The notes below the pieces were generated by a model. The model worked only from the letters and a program-made list of their open reading frames with translations. It made no database searches and was not told the origin of the DNA. A stretch of DNA of 64,000 nt from Tricholoma matsutake (lineage: Eukaryota; Basidiomycota; Agaricomycetes; Agaricales; Tricholomataceae), in assembly GCA_026075535.2 (NCBI GenBank), contig AP026550.1, positions 2,914,001 to 2,978,000 of the forward strand, given 5' to 3'. Shown in pieces: positions 37,781 to 48,429 of the stretch. The position numbers and the translations under genes are program-made. The stretch's first letter is position 1; each line of letters starts with the position of its first letter.

Positions 37781-38895
37781 ATGGACACATCAGAACGCTT
37801 TGACGCGCTTGAAAGCGACATTTCCGGAATGCACGTGCAAATCGACTCGCTTAAATCTATGATTGAAAACTTCATTAGGACCCTCCAGGCTAACCCTATG
37901 ACCAATAGTTCCCCCTTCACGACTCCAAGCGCACCCAACAACGACATTTTGCCAAATGCGTCCACTAAGGAATGTGCCCAGATCAAACCATCCCCCCCGC
38001 CAAATTTAATGGTGCACGTGCGCAGGGACGTGCATTCCTTAATTCCTGTGAGTTATACATTAGTCTCCAGTCACATCAATTCATCGATGAGGCTGCAAAA
38101 ATTTATTGGGCCTTCACATACATGAAATCTGAACGCGCCTATCTCTATGTGGACCGTATCCTATGTCAAACTAAAGAACTCGGTTCTCTACCTTTCTCCA
38201 CTTGGGGTGACTTTCGAGCTGAGTTTGTACGCCACTTCTGCCCCCTCAATGAATGCCACCAAGCAGTGACACGACTTGAGTCATCTGCTTACCACCAGGG
38301 ATGTCGATCCATGGACGACTATATTGATGAGTTCAAGGATTTGGTGGACATGGCAGGATATGGGAGTGGGTTACCAGCGGTGGTGAAGTTCTGACGGGGG
38401 CTCAACTGAGAAATTCAGGACCAGATTGCACAGATGTTGGAAGGGCGGCCAGCGGACGATGATATCCTTGCTTGGTATGAAGCTGCTTCACTCTGTGACG
38501 AGAACCGACTCACAAATGCGGCATTTAATGCTGCATTCCGTGCTCCAACTACCACTCATACACCCTACACCTTCAATCGAAGCCTTCCCCGCCCTAACCC
38601 CATTCCTGTTTGTCAAACTCCTACACCAGCCGTCAATGTCCCAGTACCAATGGATGTTGATGCAGCCCGCAGCCGTGCACGTAAGTTGGATCTCTGCTAC
38701 TGTTGTGGGGAACCTGGACACAGGGCTGGAGCATGTCCCCATCATCAGGATATCTGCATGCTCACCCCCGAGGGACGAGACAAACTCCTGCAAGATTTGT
38801 TGGCGCTTGTAGATGTTGAGGAAGTGAAGGATCAAGTTGCAGAGGAGATTAAGTTGGAAGTTGTAGAGGAGCAGGATTTTCCTATTCGCAGTGAG
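37781..38895 (+). pseudogene. marY1-like gag with CCHC zinc knuckle
   Basis: Starts MDTSERFDALESDISGMHV, a coiled-coil N terminus. A frameshift in or near the C-run at about 37990 moves the frame, after which the retrotransposon gag core follows (GRAFLNSCELYISLQ; WGDFRAEFVRHFCPLNE; SMDDYIDEFKDLVDMAGY). TGA stops at 38392-38394 and about 38407 stand where Arg (CGA) is expected. The knuckle is CYCCGEPGHRAGAC (about 38692-38733). Ends near 38897. Confidence 0.85.
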
Positions 38896-41800
38896 TGAAT
38901 TGTACGCCCTCACTGCCTGTCCATAACCACTTTGACGTCTTGTCAGTTGAATCCCCGGAGAATGAATCCATTTCTGTGATTGCTCCCCTCTCTGACCCTT
39001 CGAAGTTGGCTAAAGATGTACCTGCTCTCCCCATCTCTCCTTCTACTCCACGTCCCAAAATTAAATCATGGGAGCATAAACTACCATGCAAGTATATTGT
39101 GGCATCCACTCCCTCTGCACATTCCTTAAACCTAGCCATCGAACTGCAGACAACTGACACTGGACAGATACTCGGTGTCTCTGCGCTCTTGGACTCTGGT
39201 GCGACTGGTCTCTTCATCGATTCCCATCTGGTACAACAACATCGTCTAAATACTCACTCACTCTCACGTCCGATACCTGTATATAACGTGGATGGATCCC
39301 CAAATGAAGCTGGTGCCATCTGAGAGGTTGCAGACCTGGTTCTCCATTACAAAGATCATAGTGAGCGTGCCCTTTTTGCTGTCACTCAATTAGGAAAGCA
39401 AAAGGTGATTTTGGGATATCCATGGCTTCGAGACCATAACCCAGAGGTCGACTGGCACACCGGGGAGGTTACCATGAGCCGATGTCCATCCCGCTGTCGG
39501 ACATGTTTCACAGAAGCCAGGCAAGAACGTCGTGGACAGAAGGCGGCAATACAACGAACTCAGAAGTGTCGTGCTGGACCCCTGCCTATACCTGAAGTGG
39601 AATTGGAAGGGGTTCCTGATCTAATGCTGGACTCGGATGATGATGATGAGGACCCAGAGGAAGTGGAGGAGGGTGATCGGATCTTCTACACTGCGATTCG
39701 CTCATCGCATGAGGTGTGTGCCACATCGAACATATCCCAATGCCTCGCCGAGGCCTTCCACAAAAACAATGCTGCTAAATCCTCTACTAACTCCTTACTC
39801 CCTCATCTCCATGAGTTTGAAGACGTGTTCTCCAAGGAGTCATTCGACTCTCTTCCTGCGCATAAGCCATGGGATCACGCGATCGAACTCACCCCTGGCG
39901 CAACCCCTTCATCCTGCAAGGTCTATCCTCTCTCTCTGGAAGAACAACGGCAGCTTGACCAGTTCATCGACGAGCACCTGGCCTCTGGACGTATTCGACC
40001 ATCAAAGTCACCCATGGCCTCTCCCTTTTTCTTTGTCAAGAAGAAGGATGGCTCACTTTGACCGGTTCAAGACTACAGAAGGCTCAACAACATCACGGTC
40101 AAAAATCGCTACCCACTACCCCTCATCTCCGAACTCGTAAACCAGCTCCATGGAGCCCGATACTTCACCAAGCTCGATGTCCGTTGGGGCTATAATAATG
40201 TGAGGATAAAGGAGGGAGATGAGTGGAAGGCAGCCTTTCGTACCAACCGTGGTCTTTTTGAACCGCTTGTCATGTTCTTTGGCCTTACTAATAGCCCTGC
40301 CACCTTTCAGACCATGATGAACGACATCTTCCATGACCTCATCCTCGAAGGCATTGTCTGCATCTATCTCGATGACATCCTCATCTTCACTCACATGGTT
40401 GAAGAGCACCATCACATCACGCGCCTCATCCTAGAGCGACTTCGACGGTACAAACTCTACCTTTGTCAGGACAAATGCGAGTTCGAAAGGACCAAGATCG
40501 AGTACCTCGGCCTGATTATCTCGGAGGGTCAAGTGGAGATGGATCCTATCAAGGTAAACGGGGTCACAGCTTGGCCGACGCCCACGAACAAGAAGGAGGT
40601 GCAGTCTTTCCTGGGCTTCATCAATTTCTATCGGTGTTTTATCAAGGATTTCTCACATCATGCACGACCGCTGTTCGACTTGACAGGAAAGGTGGCATGG
40701 AGGTGGGATAATGCACAACAGGAGGCGTTTGAAAAGCTTAAGGAGATGGTCACTTCCGCTCCGATCCTTACCTTTGCTGACGATTCGCGTCCTTTTTGTG
40801 TAGAAGCCAACAGTTCTGACTTTGCGACGGGCGCCGTGTTGTCTCAGCAGTCTCCGGAGGACCAGAAGTGGCATCCTGTTGTGTTCTACTCCAAGAGCCT
40901 TAGTGCTGTAGAGAGAAACTACAAGATCCATGACAAGGAGATGTTGGTGATAATGTGTGCACTTGAGGAGTGGCGACACTTCCTCGAGGGTGCCCAACAC
41001 AAGGTGGAAATTTGGATGGATCACAAGAACCTCGAGTACTTCATGACGGCCAAGAAATTGAACCGTTGTCAAGCTCGTTGGTCCCTGTATCTATCTAGAT
41101 TCGACTTCTCCTTACACCACCGTCCGGGTCGCAGCATGGGGAAGACCGATGCCCTATCCCGACGTGCAGACCATGGGGATGGCAGCGGTGACAACCAAAA
41201 CATTGTGCTGTTGTAGCCAGACCTGTTCACCATTCGGGCACTGGAAGGCATCGCACCCCAGGGCGAGGAGCGGGACATCCTATGTGACATTTGTTGTGCA
41301 AACCGTAGCAGTTTACATGAGGATGTTGTCGCCCAAGCTGTTAAAGAACTGAGGAAGGGATCGACCCTTTCCTTACGTGTGGCAGAGTGGGCTGAAAAGG
41401 AGGACTTGTTGTATTTCAGGGATCACATCTATGTTCCCAATGACCCAGACCTTCGCCGGCGCATCATATCCCAACACCATGACTCACAGATTGCTGGCCA
41501 CCCCAGATGCTGGAAGACCTTGGAGCTCACCTCACGGAACTATTGGTGGCCACAAATGTCACGGCTCATTGGTCAGTATTGTCGCACTTGTGACCTTTGC
41601 TTATGCACCAAGGTTCCTCGTCGCAAGCCTATTGGTGAGCTACACCCTCTTCCTGTTCCAGAGAGTCATTGGGATGTCGTCAGCGTCGACTTTGTGGTGG
41701 AATTGCCAGAGTCAAACGGGTTTGATGCGGTGATGTGCACAGTTGACTCAGTGGGAAAATGCGCTCACTTCATTCCCACTCACACCACTGTCAGTGCCCT

Positions 41801-42797
41801 AGGTGCCGCTCGACTCTACCTCCACCACGTGTGGAAATTACATGGACTTCCTGGTGCCTTCCTCTCGGATCGTGGCCCTCAGTTCATGGCAGAGTTCACT
41901 TGTGAGCTGTACCGACTCCTGGGGATCAAACTCCTCGCTTCAACCACTTATCACCCACAAACTGATGGCCAGATGGAGCGAGTCAACCAGGAACTGGAGC
42001 AGTACATCCGCCTCTTTGTCAATGAACGCCAGGACGATTGGGATGATCTCCTTCCTTTGGCCAAGTTCGGATACAACAACCATGTCCATGCTTCCACTCA
42101 ACAGACCCCTTTCCTCTTAGACACTGGACGACATCCACGCATGGGATTTGAACCTCGCCAAACTCCCTCACACATCGAGACAGTGAATGAGTTCACAGAA
42201 TGCATGAGGGATAGCTTGGAGGAGGCAAGGGCAGCCTTAGCAAAGGCAAAGGATGACATGGCGCAATTTTACAACCAACGCCACTCCCCAACCCCTCAGT
42301 ACAAGGTTGGTGATCGAGTTTATCTTGACTCCAGTGACATCTCCACTACACATCCATCCAAGAAACTCGCTCATCGCTTCTTGGGACCTTTCCCCATTGT
42401 CAAGTGCATTGGAACACATGCCTATCGTCTACACCTCCCAGCCTCCATGTCCAGACTCCATCCCATCTTCCATGTCGTCAAATTGCTTCCAGCTCCCCCA
42501 GATCCGTTCCTGGGATGCCATTCACACCCACCACCACCACCTACAGTGATCGAGGGAGAACCCCAATATGAAGTCGAGTCAATCTTTGACAGCCATTTGC
42601 ATCGAGGAAAACTCCAGTATTTGGTACATTGGAAGGGTTATGGGTATGAGGAGAACTCATGGGTCAAAGAGTCTGATGTAAATGCCCCTCGGTTAATCAA
42701 GGAATTCCACCGACGGCACACTGCTGCACCGCGTTGCATTCAAGTCATGGACTTTGGTCGTATACGATTTCGAATGCATCGGGGCAATGCATCTTAG
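38895..42797 (+). pseudogene. marY1-like pol polyprotein
   Basis: Domains in order: aspartic protease LLDSGATGLFID (39187-39222); reverse transcriptase with [26 protein letters not shown] and [11 protein letters not shown] (catalytic YLDD, about 40363-40395); RNase H with KIHDKEMLVIMCALEEW and WMDHKNLEYF; integrase with an HHCC finger (TCDLCLCTKVPRRK) and a DDE core (DFVVELPESNGFD; TTYHPQTDGQMERVNQELEQ); and a C-terminal chromodomain (YEVESIFDSHLHRGKLQYLV, then HWKGYG). In-frame stops: TGA 39321-39323, TGA 40060-40062 (GSL-stop-PVQDYR, normally GSLRPVQDYR) and TAG 41214-41216. Each is one C-to-T change from Arg or Gln. From 41379 to 42797 the frame is open. Confidence 0.9.
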
Positions 42798-42808
42798 AGA
42801 GGGGGTGA

Positions 42809-43234
42809 TGTAAGGGGACTAGGGGGGTGCCCTGTGTGTTTTTCCTATTTTTTATGTTCGTCCTATATTTTTCCCCACCTCATTTCCTTCTATTCTTCAT
42901 TTTCTATGATTTTTCCGGATTTTATTACTAATTTTCCCTTGCTATCATGTTTGTACATGTTGACACTTTTATATTTAGAGGCGGAGTACCCCTTCTGACA
43001 CATACCCCTTGGTATGATGTCATTCGGCGGCCTTGATCCGCCTATCTCCACCTTTTTCTATTTTTAGGTTATATTTGATTTTTGTCATCTTCACATATAC
43101 TGGGCATCAGCAAGGGGATCCTTAGAGTTTTCTCTTCGGATTTCCCTTTGCTAGGTGCGCCCCCAATCCCTGTATTATGTAGTATAATTTTAACTTCGGA
43201 TTTCCCTTTGCTAGAGGCTTAGGTTGCCCTTATA
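42809..43234 (+). repeat. 3' LTR of the marY1-like element
   Basis: 426 bp, aligned without gaps to 37189-37614 with 9 substitutions. Confidence 0.95.
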
Positions 43235-43602
43235 GGTCCTTTCGAAATCATCGCCCACCCAGGTACTCACTCAGTCACCCTGCGGCTTCTGGACCACATG
43301 CGGGCAATCCACCCTGTCTTCCATGTCTCTCAACTAGAGAAACACTCCCTGAACACTATTCCAAATTGGATACAACCTCCACCTCCTCCCATCACTATCG
43401 ATGATGAGCTCGAATATGAGATTGCCGAAGTCCTTGACTCCAAGGTCAATGCAAGATTCTCTACCTCGTCCAATGGGAAGGCTACCAGGGAACCGATGAG
43501 GAGACCTCCTGGCTACCTGTTATGGAGCTTGACCACGCCCAAGAACTCCTTGCAGATTTTCACACTCACTACTCCCAGAAACCCAGACCATTACCTGCTT
43601 AA
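43235..43602 (+). pseudogene. B2 pol, C-terminal part after the nested insertion
   Basis: Resumes the B2 integrase frame (GPFEIIAHPGTHSVTLRLLD; IHPVFHVSQLEKH) and enters the chromodomain (YEIAEVLDSKV) before a frameshift near 43450. Family stop TAA at 43600-43602. Confidence 0.85.
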
Positions 43603-43689
43603 AGTCTATTCACGTTACTTATTCACTCAGTCTGAACTCAGAAACAAAATTCATTGAAAAAAAAAGTTTTTGGATCCAACCAGATCCCT

Positions 43690-44733
43690 ACACTACCTCC
43701 GCTTCTCCCTCTCCGTCTTCATCACCCTCTCCCCCAACTTTGCCCTCTTCTCTGCCCTCGTCCTTCTCATCACCCTCCTCACCTCCACTCTCACTCTCCT
43801 CCTCGTCATCTGCCCGCCTTTTCTCCAGATACCTCTGGAAGGCCACCCAGTCATCTCCGGACTTGCAGATCCCATGTCTTTCCCGCTGGGACTCTCGCAC
43901 CGCTCACTCCACCTCTTTGTCACCCTCATCACTCTCCTCCTCGGCACTTTCTTCCTCCACCCACTCTGGGTCCAAAGCGTCCCAGATCTCCCCCATTGAC
44001 TCCCACACCGCAGTAGCCACCTCAGCAAACCCCTTCCTTATCAGCTTCATCAGCTGCTGCATTACTTCCAGGTTTTCCCTGCTAATCCCTGTCATTCCCG
44101 CTGCGGTTCCTGCCGGTTTTGCTGCAGGGGCCTCCTGCCCCTCCCACACTACCTCCTCACACTTATGTTTGACGCGCATGCAGTTGTTGCACACGGGTCT
44201 CCTCACACCCATCTTGAAACAAGCAATCTTCTGATATTTGCATCTATGCCACTTATCAGTAAGAGAAGACTGAGAAAGGAAACAAGTATGCACCTTTTGC
44301 AAGGCAATGTGGCCTGCACCCGCACCAGACTCTCCAACTCCTCTGACCCCACTCGCGCCTTCGACTTGGCGACTTTCTTCTTCCTGGGGGACTTGCTCCC
44401 CTTGGCCTCATCCTCCAAGCCTGCGGCCGCAGCTGCCTGCTTCTTCTCCACTCGTTTTGTGGCCAATGCCTCCTTTTTCCATGCCTCTGCCTGGCGCGCC
44501 TCCTCAGCCTTTGCAGCCTCCTCTGCTGCCTTTTGCACCTCCTGCGCCCAGCGTTCCTCCTCCCTTGCTGCTTCCTCCAGCTCCTTCATCTCCTGTTCCA
44601 TCTGCTCCTTCATCGCCCGCTCTCTCTGTTTGTGTTGGGCCCTCATCGTGGCCAATTTGATCTGCGCGGATACTGCTGGAGGGGACATAATTGATAGTTG
44701 ATGAGGGAAGGAAAGAACATGAAAATTTTTCAA
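43690..44733 (-). CDS. antisense gene of family B (copy in B2)
   Basis: Same gene as 20821-21835 in B1. It reads from near the 3' LTR back towards pol: MSPPAVSAQIKLATMRAQ (start about 44688), coiled coil, SPRKKKV basic patch, ALPCKRC, a short intron at about 44250-44297, then CKYQKIAC and CNNCMRVKHKC, a helical region and an acidic stretch (DPEWVEEES). The first exon is open from 44733 to at least 44300 without a stop, and the next from 44302 to 43904. Later sequence to about 43690 is charged and frame-shifted. Conservation of the protein but not of a sense frame argues that the antisense strand is the coding one. Confidence 0.6.
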
Positions 44734-44823
44734 CCAATTACCGCATTTGGAAATTCAACCAACTTCCTCATTCAGACTCAAACCCTCATGTGCCTCATAG
44801 GCTCGGCACTAAGGGGGAAATAC

Positions 44824-45528
44824 TGTCAAGAACTGTTCCTTGCCCAATTGGAACCCGCATTCCATCCGACTATTTCCCACACATCTAACCCGACATTTGT
44901 CTACTCCTTCCGATTTCATTCCTGGCCACCTTGCACTGCCCACACTGCTGTGCACCAGGCCGCCTTGTACAGCATCCACGGCTGCCTTCTCAAGGCTGCC
45001 GTCTCTATTGCAAATTTGTCTACAGATTCCTGTGTGGCTCCCACTAGATAATTTATCTACGCAGTCAAGACACTGCCGCAATCTTTGTTCCTGTTCCACA
45101 TTATTCCAGACTACAGTATTTAAGCTTAGTTAGTTTCGCCTTGTATTCCTCAGTTCATATATCGACATAGACTCAACTTTATCCTGTCAATCTAAACCTC
45201 CTTCTACTCCAACCTCAGTTCTCTAAGAGTCTGAACTCCATTCAACTTGACCTCTAGTCTCCTTCTGAAGTTCTAACCTCTCCTGAACTTAACCTAAGTC
45301 CCTCCGTACTCCTCCCCACATTTACCCACACTTTCCCGCTCCTACCTCTAAACTTTTGACTTGAAATTAGGACACCAGATGAGGTGAAGGGCACAGCTTC
45401 TTACAAGCTGAAGCCAAGTCCTTTCCATTTCCCCTCCTGCAGAATCTGCATCGACCCAACAACTCCCGCTATTATCACCTGCAGTGTCTGATAGATTCTG
45501 ATGCGCACTAAAGGATCAGTTCTTAACA
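44824..45528 (+). repeat. 3' LTR of B2
   Basis: 705 bp, TGTCAAGAACTG ... CAGTTCTTAACA, followed by the duplication CCACC. Confidence 0.92.
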
Positions 45529-45656
45529 CCACCAAATTCTGCATGGACTGGCTTGGAATACATGGGGCACAGTAAAGACCTCCCCCGACTCATGTATATG
45601 TACCAGAGCTGAGTCCTGATCTTATTTTATTTCCACTTCTATCATCCTACACTCCC

Positions 45657-45917
45657 ATGATCACTGACATACCTGACACAAACACCTCTTCTCGAAGATG
45701 GTTCTGGGGAGGGTTCATGCTCCTCCTTCTTCTGTGGGTTATAGTGGCCATCAGCACTGTAACCACATGGACTTTACAGGCCTGTCAATTATCATCGCCA
45801 GCCTTTCATGATGCCAAATGTGATGGACTACCTAGCCTCATTGACCTGGAGCTGGTCAGAGCCATCACTGAATGGCCCCAACACCAACCATCCAGTTACC
45901 ACCTGACGCCTATTTGA
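45657..45917 (+). CDS. small membrane ORF in element C
   Basis: 86 codons just upstream of the C 3' LTR. After about 18 polar residues there is one strong membrane segment (FMLLLLLWVIVAISTV). No homology that I recognise. In an element without its own polymerase the ORF may be chance or a remnant of an element-specific protein. Confidence 0.3.
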   Translation: MITDIPDTNTSSRRWFWGGFMLLLLLWVIVAISTVTTWTLQACQLSSPAFHDAKCDGLPSLIDLELVRAITEWPQHQPSSYHLTPI

Positions 45918-46184
45918 GACTGAGTGATATATTTCCTGACCTCAACAACTCATGACCCCCACCACTTGAAATTGACCCACCACACCAAGCAAGGTTTTGG
46001 AATGATACCAGTGGCCCTAAATGACATTTCCATGTCGGGCCTTAGGGGGAGCGATTGTCATGGACATGCCTCCTGAGGTACATGGGCTTAGGTGAGGGTA
46101 AGGCATTGGTGCCTTGTACATATCCTTCTTTTGACATAGAGTTGAGATTGCAATGAGGGTGTTGCTACTTCGAGGGGGGGCACA

Positions 46185-46405
46185 TGTAACTGTGGTGGCA
46201 GCACCCATGCCAGAGCATGGCAACTCCCTTAGTAGTCACATGACCTTGTAGATAGATACACATGTGTGTAGATAGAGAATGCATCCTTGCTTGTCCAGAA
46301 CCCAGTCACATTCTAGTAGTAGAACATGACCACTGCCCTGTCCCTCACACTCTAGTAGTAGAGCATGAGTCATTCCCCATTCAGCAGTCAGACATGGCGT
46401 CTCCA
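46185..46405 (+). repeat. 3' LTR of element C
   Basis: 221 bp, TGTAACTGTGG ... GCGTCTCCA, preceded by a polypurine tract (GAGGGGGGG) and followed by the duplicated ATGG. Differs from the 5' LTR at 25 sites, 20 of which form ten reciprocal CA/TG pairs. Confidence 0.85.
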
Positions 46406-46409
46406 ATGG

Positions 46410-46819
46410 TGGAAAATACAACATATAACTACCATGTATCTGCCATCTGCACTTGTTCAGAACATTGCATGGGATTCTTGAAGGGACATTGGTCTTCACT
46501 TCATGGGCTGCATGTCCAAATCAATAATGAGGAAAATCTACAATTCACATCGCTATGGATTACAGCATGCATCCATCTTCATGCATTTGCGATGGATCAT
46601 GAAGACGCTCAATTTGTCACAAAGGACTGGTTTTATAAGGCTGGGCACAAGATTATGAGGAAGGAAAAAAAGGATCTAAGGGAATGGAATGCAGCGAGGG
46701 AAGAAGCAGTGCTGGCATCTGAACGAGAAAGGGAAGAAGCAGATATCGAGCTTTTGGAGGGGAAATTAAAACGTGAGCTATTAAAGAAGGCATTGTTTGC
46801 ATATTTAAATGGAGAATAA
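46410..46819 (+). pseudogene. PIF/Harbinger transposase, 3' part
   Basis: Continues the frame broken at 18079 (VENTTYNYHVSA...). Carries the last catalytic region (SEHCMGFLKGHWSSLHGLHV), the conserved LWITACIHLHAFAMDHE block and a charged helical C terminus ending at the TAA 46817-46819. No internal stop. See the 5' part at 17101. Confidence 0.88.
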
Positions 46820-46829
46820 TGGTGAAGGA

Positions 46830-48316
46830 TTGTAGCTAATATGACTTGGAGATGATTATAATAAGTTACGTTGTGAAGAGAAGTGGGAACATATCCTTGA
46901 CCACCTTGACCAGCTTTGGCCATTTCAAGAGAGGCCTGCCTGTCAAACATAGTGGCCTCGTGAGCACGTTGTGCAGCAGCCTTGTCACGTTGATGCTGCA
47001 TACGAGCAAGCTCCAGCTCCAGGTTTGTCTGTCTCTTGATATGCTCTCGCTCACTAGAGTGTTTTATCCTGGCTGTCGCATTGATCTTTGCAATCTTGAT
47101 ACGATTGTCCCTCTCACATGCAGACACCTCCAAGATGGAATTGGCCATGGATTTGTGCTTTGATCCATGGGGTGTAGAAGACAACATAGCTGTGGGTGTG
47201 GTCAATGGATCACCATCTGTACTCTCATCATCATCCTTGTCATCCTTGTTGCCTTCATCACCATCGTCATCTTCCTTACCATCTGTGTGGTTACCATCTT
47301 GCAAGCAGAGAGGAGAGGTTGCACAGGAAGGGATAGCACTTTCATCTTCAATATCCTAGTGTGTTGGAGACCTGTCATGAGTGGAAGCCTTGTTCAATTA
47401 GTCAGCAAAGATCTAGAGTAAAACATATTTGCATGACATACCCATCCCCTTGCCCCACAATTAAATGAGCTGAGGTCGACAGGAGTTTTACTATGTGCAA
47501 TTGCAGCCTTGCTAACTACAGGACTGGTCCCCATAAGAAGGTGCATCTGCTTGTACCATGGGAACTGAGCTTGTACCTTCTCTGTGAAAATACAGTGTCA
47601 GAATAATAGAATACAGTACAAGTTCATGACACACGTACCCCAGATGTTAGCAATCTCACTTCCCACCATTATCTCATCTTACCTGCCATCGTCAAGGAGG
47701 CCTTGTCCTGTCTCCGAGATGCTAGCCCAATGCTTGACATAGTTTTTCTTGATCCTAAATACCATTCAGCAATAATGTAACAAGAGGGTGTGTGTTATTG
47801 CACACCAAGTAACCCAATTCTTCACAGATTCACCCAACACTTGCACATCATCCTTCGTGTTGCTCCACATTGAGTTCTCAACCTTGATGAAGAGCTTCTG
47901 TGCAATGGATTGATACTGTTCGATTACCTTCTTGCCACTGTTGGACACAGCACCTGCATCACCCTTGTCAAATCCAAGGGCAACCTTGTATGTTGGACTC
48001 TCTTCAATGATCCTGAGTAATGAGTCAGTGAGGTGATGGTTAGACTTTGCAGACCACCTAGAGTCTTATTAGCTACAGTAAGCAATCCAGCATGACTATA
48101 TCTTACACACACAATCAAGACATTCTGAGCCTTCCTGCCTGGGACAAGGGGGTCTTTGTTCTCCTTTGCACTTGAGTTGGCTTTGGCTTTGGTTTTGGCA
48201 GGTGTTTGAGCTGCTTTCTTGGTTTTTTTGGAATGCACTGTAGTTTTTGTGATCAGAAGCTGTGCTTCGAGCACTTTAGAAGGGGAGGGAGGGGGAGATT
48301 TACCCATTGCAGAGTT
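46830..48316 (-). pseudogene. SANT/Myb-like accessory gene of the Harbinger element
   Basis: Converges on the transposase. From the ATG at about 48306: MGKSPPPSPSKVLEAQ, a Lys/Ala-rich basic stretch, an intron at about 48060-48107, then the block W-S-A-K-x-HHLTDSLLRIIEESPTY, ALGFDKGDAG and SNSGKKVIEQYQSIAQKLF common in agaricomycete Harbinger companions. Further exons include a very acidic tract (about 47200-47300) and a coiled coil (REHIKRQTNLELELARMQ). PIF/Harbinger elements need such a SANT-type protein to import the transposase and bind the ends. Exon limits are approximate and the gene is probably decayed. Confidence 0.65.
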
Positions 48317-48429
48317 GATGCAGAGATGAAGCATGCTCAATGCAACACATCAGTGATTTCTAAACCAAACTCCACTGATGGCATGCTGTGCAGCTGAGAA
48401 ATCAGTTTTCAAAACTGAATGATATTTGA

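Larger units (their letters stand above)
37189..43234 (+). mobile_element. marY1-like Ty3 retrotransposon, complete copy
   Basis: 6046 bp with two 426-bp LTRs and the duplication GGTCC on both sides (37184-37188 and 43235-43239), inserted in B2 integrase. LTRs differ at 9 positions (about 2%), eight of them transitions, so it is the youngest insertion in the nest. Length and LTR size agree with my memory of marY1 from Tricholoma matsutake (not checked). It codes for gag and a chromodomain pol, both broken by TGA/TAG stops. A polypurine tract AGAGAGGGGG precedes the 3' LTR. Confidence 0.93.
31742..45528 (+). mobile_element. Ty3-type LTR retrotransposon, family B copy 2 (B2)
   Basis: Flanked by CCACC (31737-31741 and 45529-45533). 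LTRs are 706 bp (5') and 705 bp (3'). After removal of the nested 6-kb marY1-like element (37189-43234 plus one duplicated GGTCC) it is about 7.7 kb, as B1. Same gene order as B1, including the antisense gene. It keeps the YLDD reverse transcriptase motif but has frameshifts, TGA stops and an Asp-to-Asn change in the protease motif (INSGSSH). Confidence 0.92.
18080..46405 (+). mobile_element. LTR element C (non-autonomous), host of nested insertions
   Basis: Two 221-bp LTRs (TGTAAC...TCTCCA) bound this block and the flanks carry ATGG on both sides (18076-18079 and 46406-46409), inside the Harbinger transposase gene. Own sequence is 18301-20026, 27703-28052, about 29711-30067 and about 45577-46184, roughly 3 kb; the rest is insertions B1, hAT1, the inverted-motif region and B2. 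Only a low-complexity Thr/Pro-rich gag-like ORF and a short membrane ORF are seen; no reverse transcriptase belongs to it. A second LTR-like start at 29935 (preceded by the same GAGGGTGTTGCC motif as 46155) resembles the LTR for about 65 bp and may reflect an internal or tandem copy. Its LTRs differ at 25 of 221 sites, so it is old. Confidence 0.75.

Noticed and set aside
44165..44701. Sense-strand ORFs over the antisense gene of B2
   Set aside because: They are Pro/Ser/Cys-rich shadows of the coiled-coil codons on the other strand and are not preserved in B1.
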